Part shown: one piece after another, positions 54,088-63,375 of the stretch
How positions within the stretch are numbered: position 1 is the first letter of the stretch
Layout: each line of letters begins with the position of its first letter
Assembly (NCBI RefSeq): GCF_000980815.1
Contig: NZ_CP011311.1
Span: 248,001-312,000 of the forward strand
Direction: 5' to 3'
DNA: 64,000 nucleotides
Source of the DNA: Corynebacterium camporealensis
GTDB lineage: Bacteria; Actinomycetota; Actinomycetes; Mycobacteriales; Mycobacteriaceae
Program-made: the position numbers and the translations under genes
The notes under the pieces: generated by a model
What the model was told of the DNA's origin: nothing
Seen by the model: the letters and a program-made list of their open reading frames with translations, nothing else
Database searches by the model: none

Positions 54088-54103
54088 TAGACCGCTAAGT
54101 CTA
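54088..54103. promoter_or_regulatory. McbR-type box upstream of the flavoprotein gene
   Basis: TAGAC-CGCTAA-GTCTA, an exact TAGAC-N6-GTCTA repeat extended by TGAT...ATCA-like flanks, 42 bp before the start codon. Confidence 0.7.
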
Positions 54104-54273
54104 TCAGCAATGGCCAGCTCGTTTCTGATTAAATTTCCTGCTCTCAACCCGGCCGTGGGCACTATTTAAGTTGAGTGATGGGGTAGGAGTTTTCACGTAC
54201 ACCTATTGTCATTCGCCTAGGATAAATATAAAAAGAAGACATTAGTATCTTCTTGCTGTTGGAAGCTGACCCT

Positions 54274-54492
54274 ATGTTGTCGCGTTGGTTTATCTTGTAC
54301 CTGCTGGGCCTGTGGCTTGCCTCTCAGGCGATCGTGTGGGGGTTTACTGAAGTTGTCGCACCGGCTATCGGGTTGGAGTCGGCGCTGGGGTTAGAGGATG
54401 TGGAGACCTGGCTGAAAGTGCTTGTGAACACCCTTTTCCCGTTGCCTTTCGTGGTGGTGCTGGCTCGTCGGCTGGTTAGGGACCCTGCTTAG
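54274..54492 (+). CDS. two-helix small membrane protein
   Basis: A 72-residue protein with two hydrophobic segments (FILYLLGLWLASQAIVWGFTEVV and VLVNTLFPLPFVVVLARRLV) linked by an acidic loop. The ATG giving MLSRWFILYL is preceded by GGAAG; an in-frame TTG seven codons upstream is less likely. No known family. Codons are T/G-rich at third positions, unlike the GC-ending codons of the core genes. Confidence 0.6.
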   Translation: MLSRWFILYLLGLWLASQAIVWGFTEVVAPAIGLESALGLEDVETWLKVLVNTLFPLPFVVVLARRLVRDPA

Positions 54493-54640
54493 TTAAGGGG
54501 TGTGCGGCCCCTGGGCGGGGGCGGCATCGTTAAGCAGCTGCGTAACCATAATGCAACCTGTATATTTGTGAGAGAAGTAATTACTGCCTTATATGAAGGT
54601 GGTGTGCTTGGCCAAGTAAGACGACTGACGGGAGTGAAGT

Positions 54641-54793
54641 ATGGGCCCTTATGAGCTGATGTTGGTGTTGTTGTTCCTGGCTGTGGTGGTGGGCATCATC
54701 GTGTGGCTGGTGTCTCTGACCAAGGATGTGCGTAAGACGCGGCAGTTGTTGGAGGAACAGCGTCGTGCGGATAAGGGTGGTCGCGTGGAGTAG
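54641..54793 (+). CDS. 50-residue single-span membrane protein
   Basis: Short gene with one membrane helix (LMLVLLFLAVVVGIIVWLV) and a basic/acidic tail, SLTKDVRKTRQLLEEQ and RRADKGGRVE. GGGAG lies about 7 bases before the ATG. It ends 14 bp before the UvrA-like gene, whose -10 box starts directly after this stop. Function unknown. Confidence 0.65.
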   Translation: MGPYELMLVLLFLAVVVGIIVWLVSLTKDVRKTRQLLEEQRRADKGGRVE

Positions 54794-54794
54794 T

Positions 54795-54800
54795 TACCCT
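54795..54800 (+). promoter_or_regulatory. -10 element of the UvrA-like gene, leaderless
   Basis: TACCCT ends 7 bases before the ATG. Confidence 0.4.
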
Positions 54801-54807
54801 GGTGGGT

Positions 54808-57258
54808 ATGGCTACTTCAGATATGATCACCGTTCGTGATGCGCACCTGCACAATCTGCGGCACGTGGATGTGTCGATTCCGCGTGGGCAGTTGGTGGCA
54901 GTAACGGGTGTGTCCGGCTCGGGTAAGTCCTCGTTGGCTTTTGGCACCATTCATGGTGAAGGCCAGCGTCGCTACTTGGAGTCGGTGGCACCTTTTGCGC
55001 GACGGTTGATTGGTTCGGCAGTCGACCCGCAGGTAGAAGAGATTGCGGGTTTGCCGCCGACGGTGGCGTTGCAGCAATCGACAAGTGGGGGTGGGGCGCG
55101 CTCCACCGTGGGCACGCTGTCGTCGATGTCGAATACGGTGCGCCTGTTGTATTCGCGCGCCGGGGATAATCCAGACGGGTTGTACTCGGATTCTTTCTCG
55201 CCCAATACGCCGGAAGGCATGTGCCCGGATTGTCAGGGCACTGGTGTGGTCCATGAGCCGACGGAAGCCTCTATGGTGCCGGACCCGACGCTGTCGATTG
55301 AAGAAGGCGCGATTGCCGCCTGGCCGGGTGCGTGGGCCGGTAAGAACTTCCACGATATTTTGCAGACTCTCGGCTACGACTTGGATTCGCCCTGGCAGGA
55401 GCTGTCCCAGGAAGACCGCGACTGGATTCTCTTTACGGAAGAGCGTCCCGTGGTCACGGTGAAGCCGCTGCGTGGTGCGGACCAGATTCAGCGAAATTAC
55501 GAGGGCACGTGGCGCTCAGTTGCTAGTTATTTGAATAAGACGTTGCGGGAGACGGAATCGGAAAGCTTGCGCCGCCGCACCCTGCAGTACATGGAATCCC
55601 GTGCGTGTGAGACCTGCGATGGCCGCCGCCTGAATACCAAGGCTTTGGCGGTAACCTACGCGGGGCTGCCTATCGATGCCCTCGGCAAACTCCCCCTCGA
55701 CGAACTCCATTCGGTACTGGTCAAGCAGCAGAACGCCCAGGACGATGAGACGTCTGCGGAAGCGTTGTTGCTCAAACAGATTGTGCCGACGTTGTCGTCC
55801 GCTTTGGAGTTGGGCTTAGGACATTTGAGCCTGGATCGTCCGGCCGGCACCTTGTCGGCGGGTGAATTACAGCGCGTGCGCTTGGCTGCGCAGCTGCGCA
55901 CTGGTTTGTTTGGTGTCGCTTACGTTCTGGATGAGCCTTCTGCTGGTCTGCACCCGCAGGAGCGTGCCGCGGTCATCGATATCTGCCGCCGCTTTATCGA
56001 TGAGGGCAACTCCGTGCTCTTGGTCGAACACGACATGGACTTAGTCGCCCAAGCAGATTGGCTTGTCGATGTCGGCCCCCGCGCCGGCGAGGGCGGCGGT
56101 CAGGTGCTCTACTCAGGACCGTTGGGGAAGTACACCGATACTGACAACCCCACCGGTGCAGCCCTGGCGAGCCGCGAGCTGGAGCTTAATGATTCCGCCC
56201 GAGAAGCCCACGGCGAGCTCACCCTGCACGACATCAATATCCGTAGCCTCCAGAACCTCGACGTAAGCTTCGGCCTGGGCCAGTTCACCGCCGTGGCAGG
56301 CGTATCCGGTTCCGGTAAGTCCACGCTGGTGTCCACGGTGCTCGCAGATGTGCTGCGTGAGTCGGCGACTGCTGTTACCGACGCAGACGACTCTTCGGAA
56401 TCTTCCGAAACTTCTGGTGCGGCCGAGGAATCCGGCCACACGGTGAGAAGCGTGGATGGCCTGGATGCGGTCAAGCGCGTCGTGCAGATTACGCAGAAGC
56501 CGATTGGTCGTACGCCGCGGTCGACGTTGGCGACCTATACCGGGTTGTTTGATGGTGTGCGCAAGCTGTTTGCGGGTACGGCTGAGGCGAAGGAACGCGG
56601 CTGGAAGGTCTCGCGCTTTTCTTACAACGTCAAACAAGGTCAGTGCCCGACCTGTGGTGGTGCGGGACAGATCGAAGTCGAGCTGGTCTTTTTGCCGGGC
56701 TCGTATACACAGTGCCCGGATTGTAAGGGGCGTCGCTACAACGATGAGACTTTAGAGGTCACCTGGAATGGCTACACGGTGGCAGATATTTTGGAGCTCA
56801 CCGTGGATGAGGCCGCAGAGGTCTTTGCTGATGAGCCGAAGATTTACCGCGCGATTGAAACACTGCAGGCCATCGGTTTGGGCTATTTGCGTTTGGGCCA
56901 GGGCGCACCGGAGCTATCTGGTGGCGAGGCCCAGCGCATTAAGCTCGCCACGGAGCTGCAGCGTTCCCGCAACGCGCGCAGGGGTCATACGGTCTACTTG
57001 CTGGATGAGCCGACGACGGGTCTGCACCCGGCGGACGTGGAGTTGTTGACTGCGGAATTGCACAAGCTTGCCGATGCCGGCCAGTCCGTCATCGTCGTTG
57101 AGCACGCCCCCTTTGTCATCGCTGGTGCGGACCGGGTGATTGAGATGGGGCCGGGTGCCGGTGCCAATGGCGGCAAGGTTATTGCCGATGCCACACCAGC
57201 TGAATTGGCCACCACCGATACCCCGACTGGCAGGGCGCTTCACGCGCGCTCGCTGTAA
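54808..57258 (+). CDS. UvrA-family ABC ATPase (UvrA2-like paralogue)
   Basis: An 816-residue UvrA paralogue with two ABC modules: Walker A GVSGSGKSSLAFGTIHGEGQRRY and GVSGSGKSTLVSTVL; signatures GTLSAGELQRVRLAAQL and PELSGGEAQRIKLATEL; zinc cysteines in MCPDCQGTGVV, CETCDGRRLN and CPTCGGAG...CPDCKGRRYN. It is shorter than housekeeping UvrA (about 950), consistent with the UvrA2/DrrC-type class that lacks the UvrB-interaction insert. Such proteins are tied to DNA-intercalating drug or damage tolerance in actinomycetes, by family knowledge only. A 30-residue acidic Ser/Glu-rich insert (TDADDSSESSETSGAAEESG) separates parts of the second module. Confidence 0.87.
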   Translation: MATSDMITVRDAHLHNLRHVDVSIPRGQLVAVTGVSGSGKSSLAFGTIHGEGQRRYLESVAPFARRLIGSAVDPQVEEIAGLPPTVALQQSTSGGGARSTVGTLSSMSNTVRLLYSRAGDNPDGLYSDSFSPNTPEGMCPDCQGTGVVHEPTEASMVPDPTLSIEEGAIAAWPGAWAGKNFHDILQTLGYDLDSPWQELSQEDRDWILFTEERPVVTVKPLRGADQIQRNYEGTWRSVASYLNKTLRETESESLRRRTLQYMESRACETCDGRRLNTKALAVTYAGLPIDALGKLPLDELHSVLVKQQNAQDDETSAEALLLKQIVPTLSSALELGLGHLSLDRPAGTLSAGELQRVRLAAQLRTGLFGVAYVLDEPSAGLHPQERAAVIDICRRFIDEGNSVLLVEHDMDLVAQADWLVDVGPRAGEGGGQVLYSGPLGKYTDTDNPTGAALASRELELNDSAREAHGELTLHDINIRSLQNLDVSFGLGQFTAVAGVSGSGKSTLVSTVLADVLRESATAVTDADDSSESSETSGAAEESGHTVRSVDGLDAVKRVVQITQKPIGRTPRSTLATYTGLFDGVRKLFAGTAEAKERGWKVSRFSYNVKQGQCPTCGGAGQIEVELVFLPGSYTQCPDCKGRRYNDETLEVTWNGYTVADILELTVDEAAEVFADEPKIYRAIETLQAIGLGYLRLGQGAPELSGGEAQRIKLATELQRSRNARRGHTVYLLDEPTTGLHPADVELLTAELHKLADAGQSVIVVEHAPFVIAGADRVIEMGPGAGANGGKVIADATPAELATTDTPTGRALHARSL

Positions 57259-57276
57259 TCTTCCAGCAAAATGCGG

Positions 57277-57282
57277 TATCTC
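57277..57282 (+). promoter_or_regulatory. -10 element of the QGGY membrane-protein gene, leaderless
   Basis: TATCTC ends 7 bases before the ATG giving MSNNYGNNGR. Confidence 0.4.
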
Positions 57283-57289
57283 TGGTTGC

Positions 57290-57937
57290 ATGAGCAATAA
57301 CTACGGCAACAACGGCCGCCCGGGTCGCGGCGACAACAACTACGACGCTGACCAGACCCGGCACATCGGGCGCGTCGAGGGCAACGGCGCAGGTGACGAC
57401 CGCCCGCGCCAGTACTTCCCCGGCGAAGGTGGTTCTCAGCAGGGTGGCTTTAACCAGCCCGGTTACAACCAGAATTATCAGCAAGGCGGTTACCAGCAGG
57501 GTGGGTATCCGCAGAACGGATACAACCAGGGATATCAGCAGGACGAGCAGTACGAGCCGGTGCCGTCGAGTTACTCCGCACCGCAGGGTGGCGGTTCGGG
57601 CAAGAACGGCATGACCGGTGTGCTGGCAGCACTCGCGGTCCTGGCGTTGCTGGCTATTGGTGTGCTGTTCTTCCTATGGCGTTCTGCTGCGAATGACGCG
57701 GAAGAGGCCGAGCAGGAGCCGACGACTCTGACCGAGACGACTGAGGTTCCGACCACGGTCACCGAAACCGAGACCACCACCGAGTCGGCCAATGATGTCC
57801 GCGACCTGCTGCCGGATAACATTCCGACCGAGATTCCGGAGCAGTACCAGCCGGATCAGGGCGAAGGTGGCGGCTTCGATGTCGAGGGCTTCTTCAACGA
57901 TCTCTTAGGTGAGAACGAACCGAGTCCAGCCGTCTAA
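57290..57937 (+). CDS. Gly/Gln/Tyr-rich single-span membrane protein
   Basis: A 215-residue protein: an N-terminal cytoplasmic low-complexity domain with repeated QGGY/QGGF/NQGY units (residues 45-85), one membrane helix (GVLAALAVLALLAIGVLFFLW), and an extracytoplasmic Thr/Glu-rich stretch (TTLTETTEVPTTVTETETTT) before a short acidic tail, GFDVEGFFNDLLGENEPS. Common in corynebacteria upstream of menD; function unknown. The repeat region could mediate self-association. Start chosen by the leaderless -10 and the lack of homology upstream. Confidence 0.75.
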   Translation: MSNNYGNNGRPGRGDNNYDADQTRHIGRVEGNGAGDDRPRQYFPGEGGSQQGGFNQPGYNQNYQQGGYQQGGYPQNGYNQGYQQDEQYEPVPSSYSAPQGGGSGKNGMTGVLAALAVLALLAIGVLFFLWRSAANDAEEAEQEPTTLTETTEVPTTVTETETTTESANDVRDLLPDNIPTEIPEQYQPDQGEGGGFDVEGFFNDLLGENEPSPAV

Positions 57938-57947
57938 TTTCACTTAG

Positions 57948-57953
57948 TAAGAT
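57948..57953 (+). promoter_or_regulatory. -10 element of menD, leaderless
   Basis: TAAGAT ends 8 bases before the ATG. Confidence 0.5.
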
Positions 57954-57961
57954 CGGTCAGC

Positions 57962-59587
57962 ATGAATGAATCGATGAAGCTGGCCGAGGCCGTGGCCGCA
58001 CAGCTCGCCCGCCACCTCAACGACGTAATTATCTGCCCCGGATCCCGCAATGCGCCGCTGTCCTTAGCGCTGCTGGCGCGTGAGGACATCCGGGTGCATA
58101 CGCGTATCGATGAGCGCAGCGCCGCCTTCTGTGCTTTGGGTATGGCCCGGGTGCAGCGCCGCGCAGTCGGCGTGGTGATGACCTCTGGTACCGCCGTGGC
58201 CAACGCATTGCCGGCCATGGTGGAAGCAGCGCACTCGCATACCCCGCTGGCGGTCATTAGCGCGGATCGCCCAGAACGTATGGTCGGCACGGGTGCCTCC
58301 CAGACCATCGACCAGCAGGGCATTTTCGGGGATTTCGCCCCGACTACCCAGGTCACTAGCGGCGATGACATTTTGGCTATGGCGCAGCGCCTGGCCACCG
58401 ATTCCCAGATCCACATCAACGTTGCTTTCGATACCCCGCTGGTCGACGACGAATTGCCCAGCACCCCGTCCGAAAGCTTTCAGCGCAAGGCGAAGCTGCC
58501 GGCAGCCTCCAACCACGGTGAGGTCGCCGTAGACCTGGAGAAGAACACCCTGGTTATTGCCGGTGATGAGGCGTGGCCCGTGCCAGGACTTGAAGACGTG
58601 CCGACCATCGCGGAACCCAGTGCGCCCGCACCCTATTACCCGGTCCATCCGGCAGCGGCACACATCTTCCGCAAGGCGCAGGTCAGCGCCAATGACTACG
58701 TGGTCAACACGAAGGTCGAGCAGGTCATCGTCGTGGGTCATCCGACCCTGCACCGCGGGGTGTTGGCGCTCATTAATGACCCGGACATTGACCTGATTGT
58801 GCTGTCCCAGACCCCGGACTTCACCAACCCGCGCGGTGAGCACGCCACCTTGGGCACCACCGTGAAAACCAGCGGTGAGCCCACCAGTGACTGGATGAAG
58901 ATTTGCCAGGGCGCTTCCGATATGGCTGCGGAGGCCGTGCGCGAGACCCTCGACAACGACGAGCACGGCTTTACCGGCCTGCATGCCGCAGCCGCCGTGG
59001 GCGATACCTTGGCCGTCGGCGACACGTTAGTGCTGGGTGCCTCCAACCCGGTGCGCGATGCTTCCCTGATTGGTCTGCCTTTTGATGGCGTCGATACCTT
59101 TGCCCCGCGCGGTGCAGCCGGCATCGATGGCACCATCGCGCAGGCCATTGGCGTGGCCCTGGCCAACCAGTCCCTGCACGCGGCAGACTGGCGCGCGCCC
59201 CGCACCATTGCATTGCTTGGCGATGTCACCTTCTACCACGATGCATCCTCCCTGCTCATCCCACAGGACCAGAGGCGACCGGAAAATCTCACCATCGTGG
59301 TCGCCAATGACAACGGTGGCGGTATTTTCGAGCTGCTCGAGCAGGGTCAGCCTTCCTTGCGCGCATCCTTTGAGCAGGCTTTTGGCACGCCGTGTGAGGT
59401 GGACATCGAAAAGCTTGCCGATGCCTACGGTGCGGACTACCGCAGCGCCGACACTCCGCAGGAACTGCTCGACGTTTTGGCAGAACTGAAGGAATATTCC
59501 ACCGGCATCACCGTGGTGGAAGCACACACCACTCGTAAGAGCCTGCGCGAGCTGCATCAAGAGATCGCGACCAAGGTAGGCAGCTAA
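57962..59587 (+). CDS. menD: 2-succinyl-5-enolpyruvyl-6-hydroxy-3-cyclohexene-1-carboxylate synthase
   Basis: A 541-residue ThDP enzyme that joins isochorismate and 2-oxoglutarate, the first committed menaquinone step. [36 protein letters not shown] (catalytic Glu), [17 protein letters not shown] and [20 protein letters not shown] are diagnostic; the ThDP-Mg motif is [10 protein letters not shown]...[14 protein letters not shown]. Followed with a one-base overlap by a membrane-protein gene. MenF/EntC (isochorismate synthase) is not in the window. Confidence 0.95.
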   Translation: MNESMKLAEAVAAQLARHLNDVIICPGSRNAPLSLALLAREDIRVHTRIDERSAAFCALGMARVQRRAVGVVMTSGTAVANALPAMVEAAHSHTPLAVISADRPERMVGTGASQTIDQQGIFGDFAPTTQVTSGDDILAMAQRLATDSQIHINVAFDTPLVDDELPSTPSESFQRKAKLPAASNHGEVAVDLEKNTLVIAGDEAWPVPGLEDVPTIAEPSAPAPYYPVHPAAAHIFRKAQVSANDYVVNTKVEQVIVVGHPTLHRGVLALINDPDIDLIVLSQTPDFTNPRGEHATLGTTVKTSGEPTSDWMKICQGASDMAAEAVRETLDNDEHGFTGLHAAAAVGDTLAVGDTLVLGASNPVRDASLIGLPFDGVDTFAPRGAAGIDGTIAQAIGVALANQSLHAADWRAPRTIALLGDVTFYHDASSLLIPQDQRRPENLTIVVANDNGGGIFELLEQGQPSLRASFEQAFGTPCEVDIEKLADAYGADYRSADTPQELLDVLAELKEYSTGITVVEAHTTRKSLRELHQEIATKVGS

Positions 59588-60093
59588 TGCGGCGAATTAC
59601 CCCAGCGATTTTAAGGCGGCGTTTGTACCAATTGATTTTGGTGCTCTACGCCGCTGCCATGCTGGGGGCTGTCGCCATGGTGTTAGGTCCTTTCCTCAAT
59701 GACCGCGCCATCGACCGCGAACCCGCGCGTGCCCTGGCGACGGTGACCGATGTCAGCTGGAGCCGCACCAACGTCGACTTCCAGGATGCCGACGGGGTGT
59801 ACCACTCACCCCAAACCGGTCTGCTGTATCCGACCGGATTAGGCGAGGGCCAGCAGGTGTGGGTGATCTATGCCGCCGATGACCCGGACTTAGTTAAGGT
59901 GGAGGGACGCGAATGGACCTTATCGGTGATTCCGGCGCTCTCCAGTGCTGCCGTGGCCACGCTGATTGCCGTCGGCGCGTGGTGGCTGGTGGGCCGAGTA
60001 GGCCGAAAGCAGCAGGGTAAACCTGCCGATAAGGAAAAGTTAACCGAAAGTTCGGATAGGCTTCATCGAGAAGTACCAAGAGATGGGGAATGA
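59587..60093 (+). CDS. DUF3592-type two-span membrane protein
   Basis: A 168-residue protein with an N-terminal helix (LILVLYAAAMLGAVAMVLGPF), an extracytoplasmic beta-rich segment (ALATVTDVSWSRTNVDFQDADGVYHSPQ...GEGQQVWVIYAADDPDLVKVEG) and a second helix (ALSSAAVATLIAVGAWWLV). The VDFxDADGxxH...GxxVxVxYxxxxP pattern is the DUF3592 fold. The order menD - this gene - mgtA - menG is conserved in actinomycetes (Rv0556 position). Unknown role. The ATG overlaps the menD stop by one base. Confidence 0.82.
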   Translation: MRRITPAILRRRLYQLILVLYAAAMLGAVAMVLGPFLNDRAIDREPARALATVTDVSWSRTNVDFQDADGVYHSPQTGLLYPTGLGEGQQVWVIYAADDPDLVKVEGREWTLSVIPALSSAAVATLIAVGAWWLVGRVGRKQQGKPADKEKLTESSDRLHREVPRDGE

Positions 60094-60101
60094 TAGGGAC
60101 C

Positions 60102-61301
60102 ATGCGAGTTGCGATTGTGGCTGAGTCCTTCCTTCCCAACGTCAACGGTGTCACCAATTCCGTCCTGCGCGTGCTCGAGCACCTGCACGCCACCGGGCAC
60201 GACGCGATCGTCATCGCGCCGGGTGCCCGCGAAAAGCAAGAAGAAATCCCGGACTACCTCGGTTTCAAAATCGTGCGCGTGCCGACGGTCAAAGTCCCCC
60301 TCGTCGACTCCCTTCCGGTGGGCGTGCCCACCCGCGCTGTCGATGCTGCACTGCGCGAGTTCAAACCGGACATCGTGCACCTGGCTAGCCCCTTCGTTTT
60401 GGGTGCGGCGGGTGCCTTCTCTGCTCGCCAACAGCGCATCCCCGCGGTTGCGCTCTACCAGACCGACGTCGCTGGATTCGCCACCAAGTACCACGCCTCC
60501 GCGCTGGCCTATGGCGTGTGGGAGTGGCTGCGCACCATCCACAATGCCTGCCAGATGACCCTCGCTCCGTCTTCGCTGACCATCGCGGACCTGGAAAAAC
60601 ACAACATCAAAAACGTCCGCCACTGGGGCCGCGGCGTCGATGCCGAGCGCTTCAACCCCAGCCGCCGTTCTGAGAAGCTCCGTAAGTCCTGGGGCATTAC
60701 CGAGGGGCGCAAGGCTGTCGGCTTCGTGGGCCGCCTGGCTGCTGAGAAGGGCGTGCACCGGCTCTCCGCACTCAATGGCCGCGAGGATATCCAGCTGGTC
60801 ATCGTCGGTGACGGTCCGGAGCGTCCGCTGCTGGAAGCACAGCTTCCCGATGCCATCTTCGTCGGCGCCCTCAACGGCACCGAACTCGCTGAGGCCTATG
60901 CCAGCCTTGACCTCTTCGTCCACGCTGGCGAATTCGAGACCTTCTGCCAGGCCATTCAGGAAGCCCAAGCCTCCGGAGTGCCGACCATTGGTCCGCGTGC
61001 CGGTGGCCCGGTTGATCTCATCGAGGAGGGCTACAACGGCCTGCTTCTCGATGTCGAGACCTTCATCGAAGACCTTCCCAACGCCGTCGACGCACTTCTC
61101 AACCCAGAAATCCACGACGAGCTGCGCGCAAACGCCCGCGAGTCCATTTCCTCGAAGACCTGGACCGCACTCTGTGAGCAGCTACTGGGCTACTACGAGG
61201 AAGTCTTGGAAGACACTCGTCGCGTCCCGCTGACGATTCTGGGACAGCGCCCGGAGCTGCCGCGCTGGGCGGCGCGTGCTCTTGGCGCCCGCGTGGCCTA
61301 A
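60102..61301 (+). CDS. mgtA: GDP-mannose-dependent glycosyltransferase MgtA-like
   Basis: A 399-residue GT4 enzyme. N-terminal [28 protein letters not shown], then [24 protein letters not shown], the hinge [12 protein letters not shown], donor domain [16 protein letters not shown] and [34 protein letters not shown]. In C. glutamicum and M. tuberculosis the gene between the DUF3592 protein and menG encodes the mannosyltransferase MgtA (formerly called PimB), which mannosylates a glucuronosyl diacylglycerol for lipomannan-type glycolipids. Assignment rests on family plus synteny. The ATG giving MRVAIV was chosen over GTG/ATG a few codons upstream. Confidence 0.87.
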   Translation: MRVAIVAESFLPNVNGVTNSVLRVLEHLHATGHDAIVIAPGAREKQEEIPDYLGFKIVRVPTVKVPLVDSLPVGVPTRAVDAALREFKPDIVHLASPFVLGAAGAFSARQQRIPAVALYQTDVAGFATKYHASALAYGVWEWLRTIHNACQMTLAPSSLTIADLEKHNIKNVRHWGRGVDAERFNPSRRSEKLRKSWGITEGRKAVGFVGRLAAEKGVHRLSALNGREDIQLVIVGDGPERPLLEAQLPDAIFVGALNGTELAEAYASLDLFVHAGEFETFCQAIQEAQASGVPTIGPRAGGPVDLIEEGYNGLLLDVETFIEDLPNAVDALLNPEIHDELRANARESISSKTWTALCEQLLGYYEEVLEDTRRVPLTILGQRPELPRWAARALGARVA

Positions 61302-61304
61302 ACT
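61299..61304 (+). promoter_or_regulatory. -10 element of menG, overlapping the mgtA stop
   Basis: TAAACT, whose first three bases are the mgtA stop codon, ends 7 bases before the menG GTG. Confidence 0.45.
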
Positions 61305-61311
61305 AGGCCAA

Positions 61312-62004
61312 GTGTCTAAGGCAGATCTGGATAAACAGCCCCTCGACGTCGCGCGCATGTTTGACGCGGTGGGCGAGAAGTACGACATCACCAATACCGT
61401 GCTCGCTTTCGGGCAAGACGCCCGCTGGCGTCGCCGCACCCGCGAGCGCCTGAATCTGCAGCCCGGCGAGAAAGTCCTCGACCTCGCCGCGGGTACCGCG
61501 GTGTCCACTGTGGAGCTCGCCAAGTCAGGTGCCTGGTGTGTAGCCTGCGATTTCTCCCGCGGCATGCTCGCCGCCGGCCGCGACCGCGACGTCCCCAAAG
61601 TTGCTGGCGACGGCATGCAACTACCCTTCGCTGACAACACCTTTGACGCGGTGACCATATCTTATGGCCTGCGCAATATCCACGACTTCGAACTCGGCCT
61701 GCGCGAAATGTCCCGCGTCACCAAGCCGGGCGGTCGTCTCACCGTGGCAGAATTCTCCAAGCCAGTCGTGCCGATCTTCGGCACCCTCTATAAGGAGTAT
61801 CTGACCCGCCTGCTGCCACCAGTGGCCAAGCTGGTCTCGTCGAACCCAGATGCCTACGTGTACTTGGCAGAATCCATCCGCGCCTGGCCTGAACAAGAAG
61901 AACTCGCCGCCGCCATTAACCGCAACGGCTGGACCGGCGCAGGCTGGCAGAATCTCACCTTCGGCATTGTGGCCATGCATTCCGCGACGAAACCGGAGGA
62001 GTAA
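61312..62004 (+). CDS. menG: demethylmenaquinone methyltransferase
   Basis: A 230-residue class I SAM methyltransferase. [30 protein letters not shown] and [20 protein letters not shown] (SAM motif I) are UbiE/MenG signatures; [35 protein letters not shown] is the second diagnostic block. It methylates demethylmenaquinone in the last quinone-ring step. The GTG was chosen on family length and a -10 box 7 bases upstream. It converges with menJ. Confidence 0.94.
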   Translation: MSKADLDKQPLDVARMFDAVGEKYDITNTVLAFGQDARWRRRTRERLNLQPGEKVLDLAAGTAVSTVELAKSGAWCVACDFSRGMLAAGRDRDVPKVAGDGMQLPFADNTFDAVTISYGLRNIHDFELGLREMSRVTKPGGRLTVAEFSKPVVPIFGTLYKEYLTRLLPPVAKLVSSNPDAYVYLAESIRAWPEQEELAAAINRNGWTGAGWQNLTFGIVAMHSATKPEE

Positions 62005-62033
62005 ACCTCCGGCTTCGTCAAAGGGACGAAAGC

Positions 62034-63278
62034 TTATTCAGCTTTCACCGGGCTCCAGAGGGGAGTATCGCGGCGTATCTTGGCCACGCCTTGGCCGGTG
62101 AGGCGCCAGGCACGGGCAATGAGGTCGCGGTCGTCGTCAGTAATCAGATTGCCCATCAGACGAGCTGCAGCAGGCATGAGTGCCTTGCCGACTGGGCCGC
62201 GCAGTGCGACTGGACCTGCGAAAGGCAGGAACTGTGGATAGGTCAGCAGGCGTGCCGCGGTGCGCGCAAGCAGGAAAGCTTCGCCGTAGTGGGCCCGCAA
62301 GGTTTCTGGCCACAGCAGGGTGAAGTCGCGCTCGTCGAGCATCTCCACGGCTAGCTGTGCGGTTTCCAGGCCGTAGTCGATGCCTTCACCGTTGAGGGGG
62401 TTGACACACGCAGCGGCATCGCCAATGAGCATCCAGTTCGCACCCGCCACGTTGGACACCGCACCGCCCATCGGGAGTAGGGCAGAGGCGACCTTTTCAA
62501 TCTCGCCGAGGCCCCATGCCTCGCGCTGTTGCGCGGCGTAGTGTTGCAGAAGCTTTTTGGTGTTGATGCGGGCGGGGCGCTGCGATGTCGACAGGGCGCC
62601 GAGGCCGATGTTGACCTGACCGAGTTCCTCACCGAGGGGGAATATCCAGCCGTAGCCGGGTTGGACGGTGCCGGATTCATCGTTAAGCTCCACGTGCGAA
62701 TGCATCCACGGCTCGCTGGCGTGGGTGGAATCAGCGTAGCTACGTGCGGCGATGCCAAAGACCTCGCCTTGGTGCCACGTGCGGCCGAGCTGCTTGCCGA
62801 AGGTGGAGCGCACACCATCGGCGACAATCGTCCACTTCGCCTGGATGGTGTCGTCGCCGACTTGGAAGCTGGTGAGGCGATTGCCGTCAAGCTCTGGTTT
62901 GGCGGCGGACCCGTGGATGGCCGTGACGCCGTGGTCGAGGGCTGCTTGGCGGAGTTGGGCATCGAAAAGCGTGCGCGGCAGGGCGGTGCCTTCGGTGCTG
63001 GGGTAAGTATCAGGCCACGGTGCGGTAACAGAACCGCCGTAGCCGTGCAGTTTCAAGCCCTGGTTGCGGTAGGTCGGATTGACCTTGATGCCCAGCAGAT
63101 CCAGCTGGTGCATGGCGCGTGGGGTGAGGCCATCGCCGCAGGTCTTGTCGCGGGGGAACTCGGCGGCATCGATAAGTGCGACCTCCCAGCCAGCGCGGGC
63201 GGCATGGATGGCAGCGGCTGAGCCGGAAGGCCCGGCGCCGACGACGGCGACATCGAAAAGCTTGGGCATGTCGACCAT
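62034..63278 (-). CDS. menJ: menaquinone reductase, geranylgeranyl reductase family
   Basis: A 414-residue FAD-dependent reductase: DVAVVGAGPSGSAAAIHAARAGWEVALIDAAEFPRDKTCGDGLTPRA carries the FAD motif and the family CGDGLT box; NWMLIGDAAACVNPLNGEGIDYGLETAQLA is the second FAD contact. At this locus (Rv0561c position) it is MenJ, which saturates one isoprene unit of menaquinone to give MK-n(H2), the usual corynebacterial quinone. The first ATG fits a TAATCT -10 six bases upstream. Confidence 0.9.
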   Translation of the reverse strand: MVDMPKLFDVAVVGAGPSGSAAAIHAARAGWEVALIDAAEFPRDKTCGDGLTPRAMHQLDLLGIKVNPTYRNQGLKLHGYGGSVTAPWPDTYPSTEGTALPRTLFDAQLRQAALDHGVTAIHGSAAKPELDGNRLTSFQVGDDTIQAKWTIVADGVRSTFGKQLGRTWHQGEVFGIAARSYADSTHASEPWMHSHVELNDESGTVQPGYGWIFPLGEELGQVNIGLGALSTSQRPARINTKKLLQHYAAQQREAWGLGEIEKVASALLPMGGAVSNVAGANWMLIGDAAACVNPLNGEGIDYGLETAQLAVEMLDERDFTLLWPETLRAHYGEAFLLARTAARLLTYPQFLPFAGPVALRGPVGKALMPAAARLMGNLITDDDRDLIARAWRLTGQGVAKIRRDTPLWSPVKAE

Positions 63279-63284
63279 TGTTGC

Positions 63285-63290
63285 AGATTA
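63285..63290 (-). promoter_or_regulatory. -10 element of menJ, leaderless
   Basis: TAATCT on the minus strand, 6 bases before the first ATG. Confidence 0.45.
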
Positions 63291-63375
63291 AGCCGCCTCG
63301 ACTATGTTTCCCCCTAGGTAGTGGACTAGGTTAGTAAAGGATTATCAGGTAACTAGGAGCAAGGACCTTCTTTTC

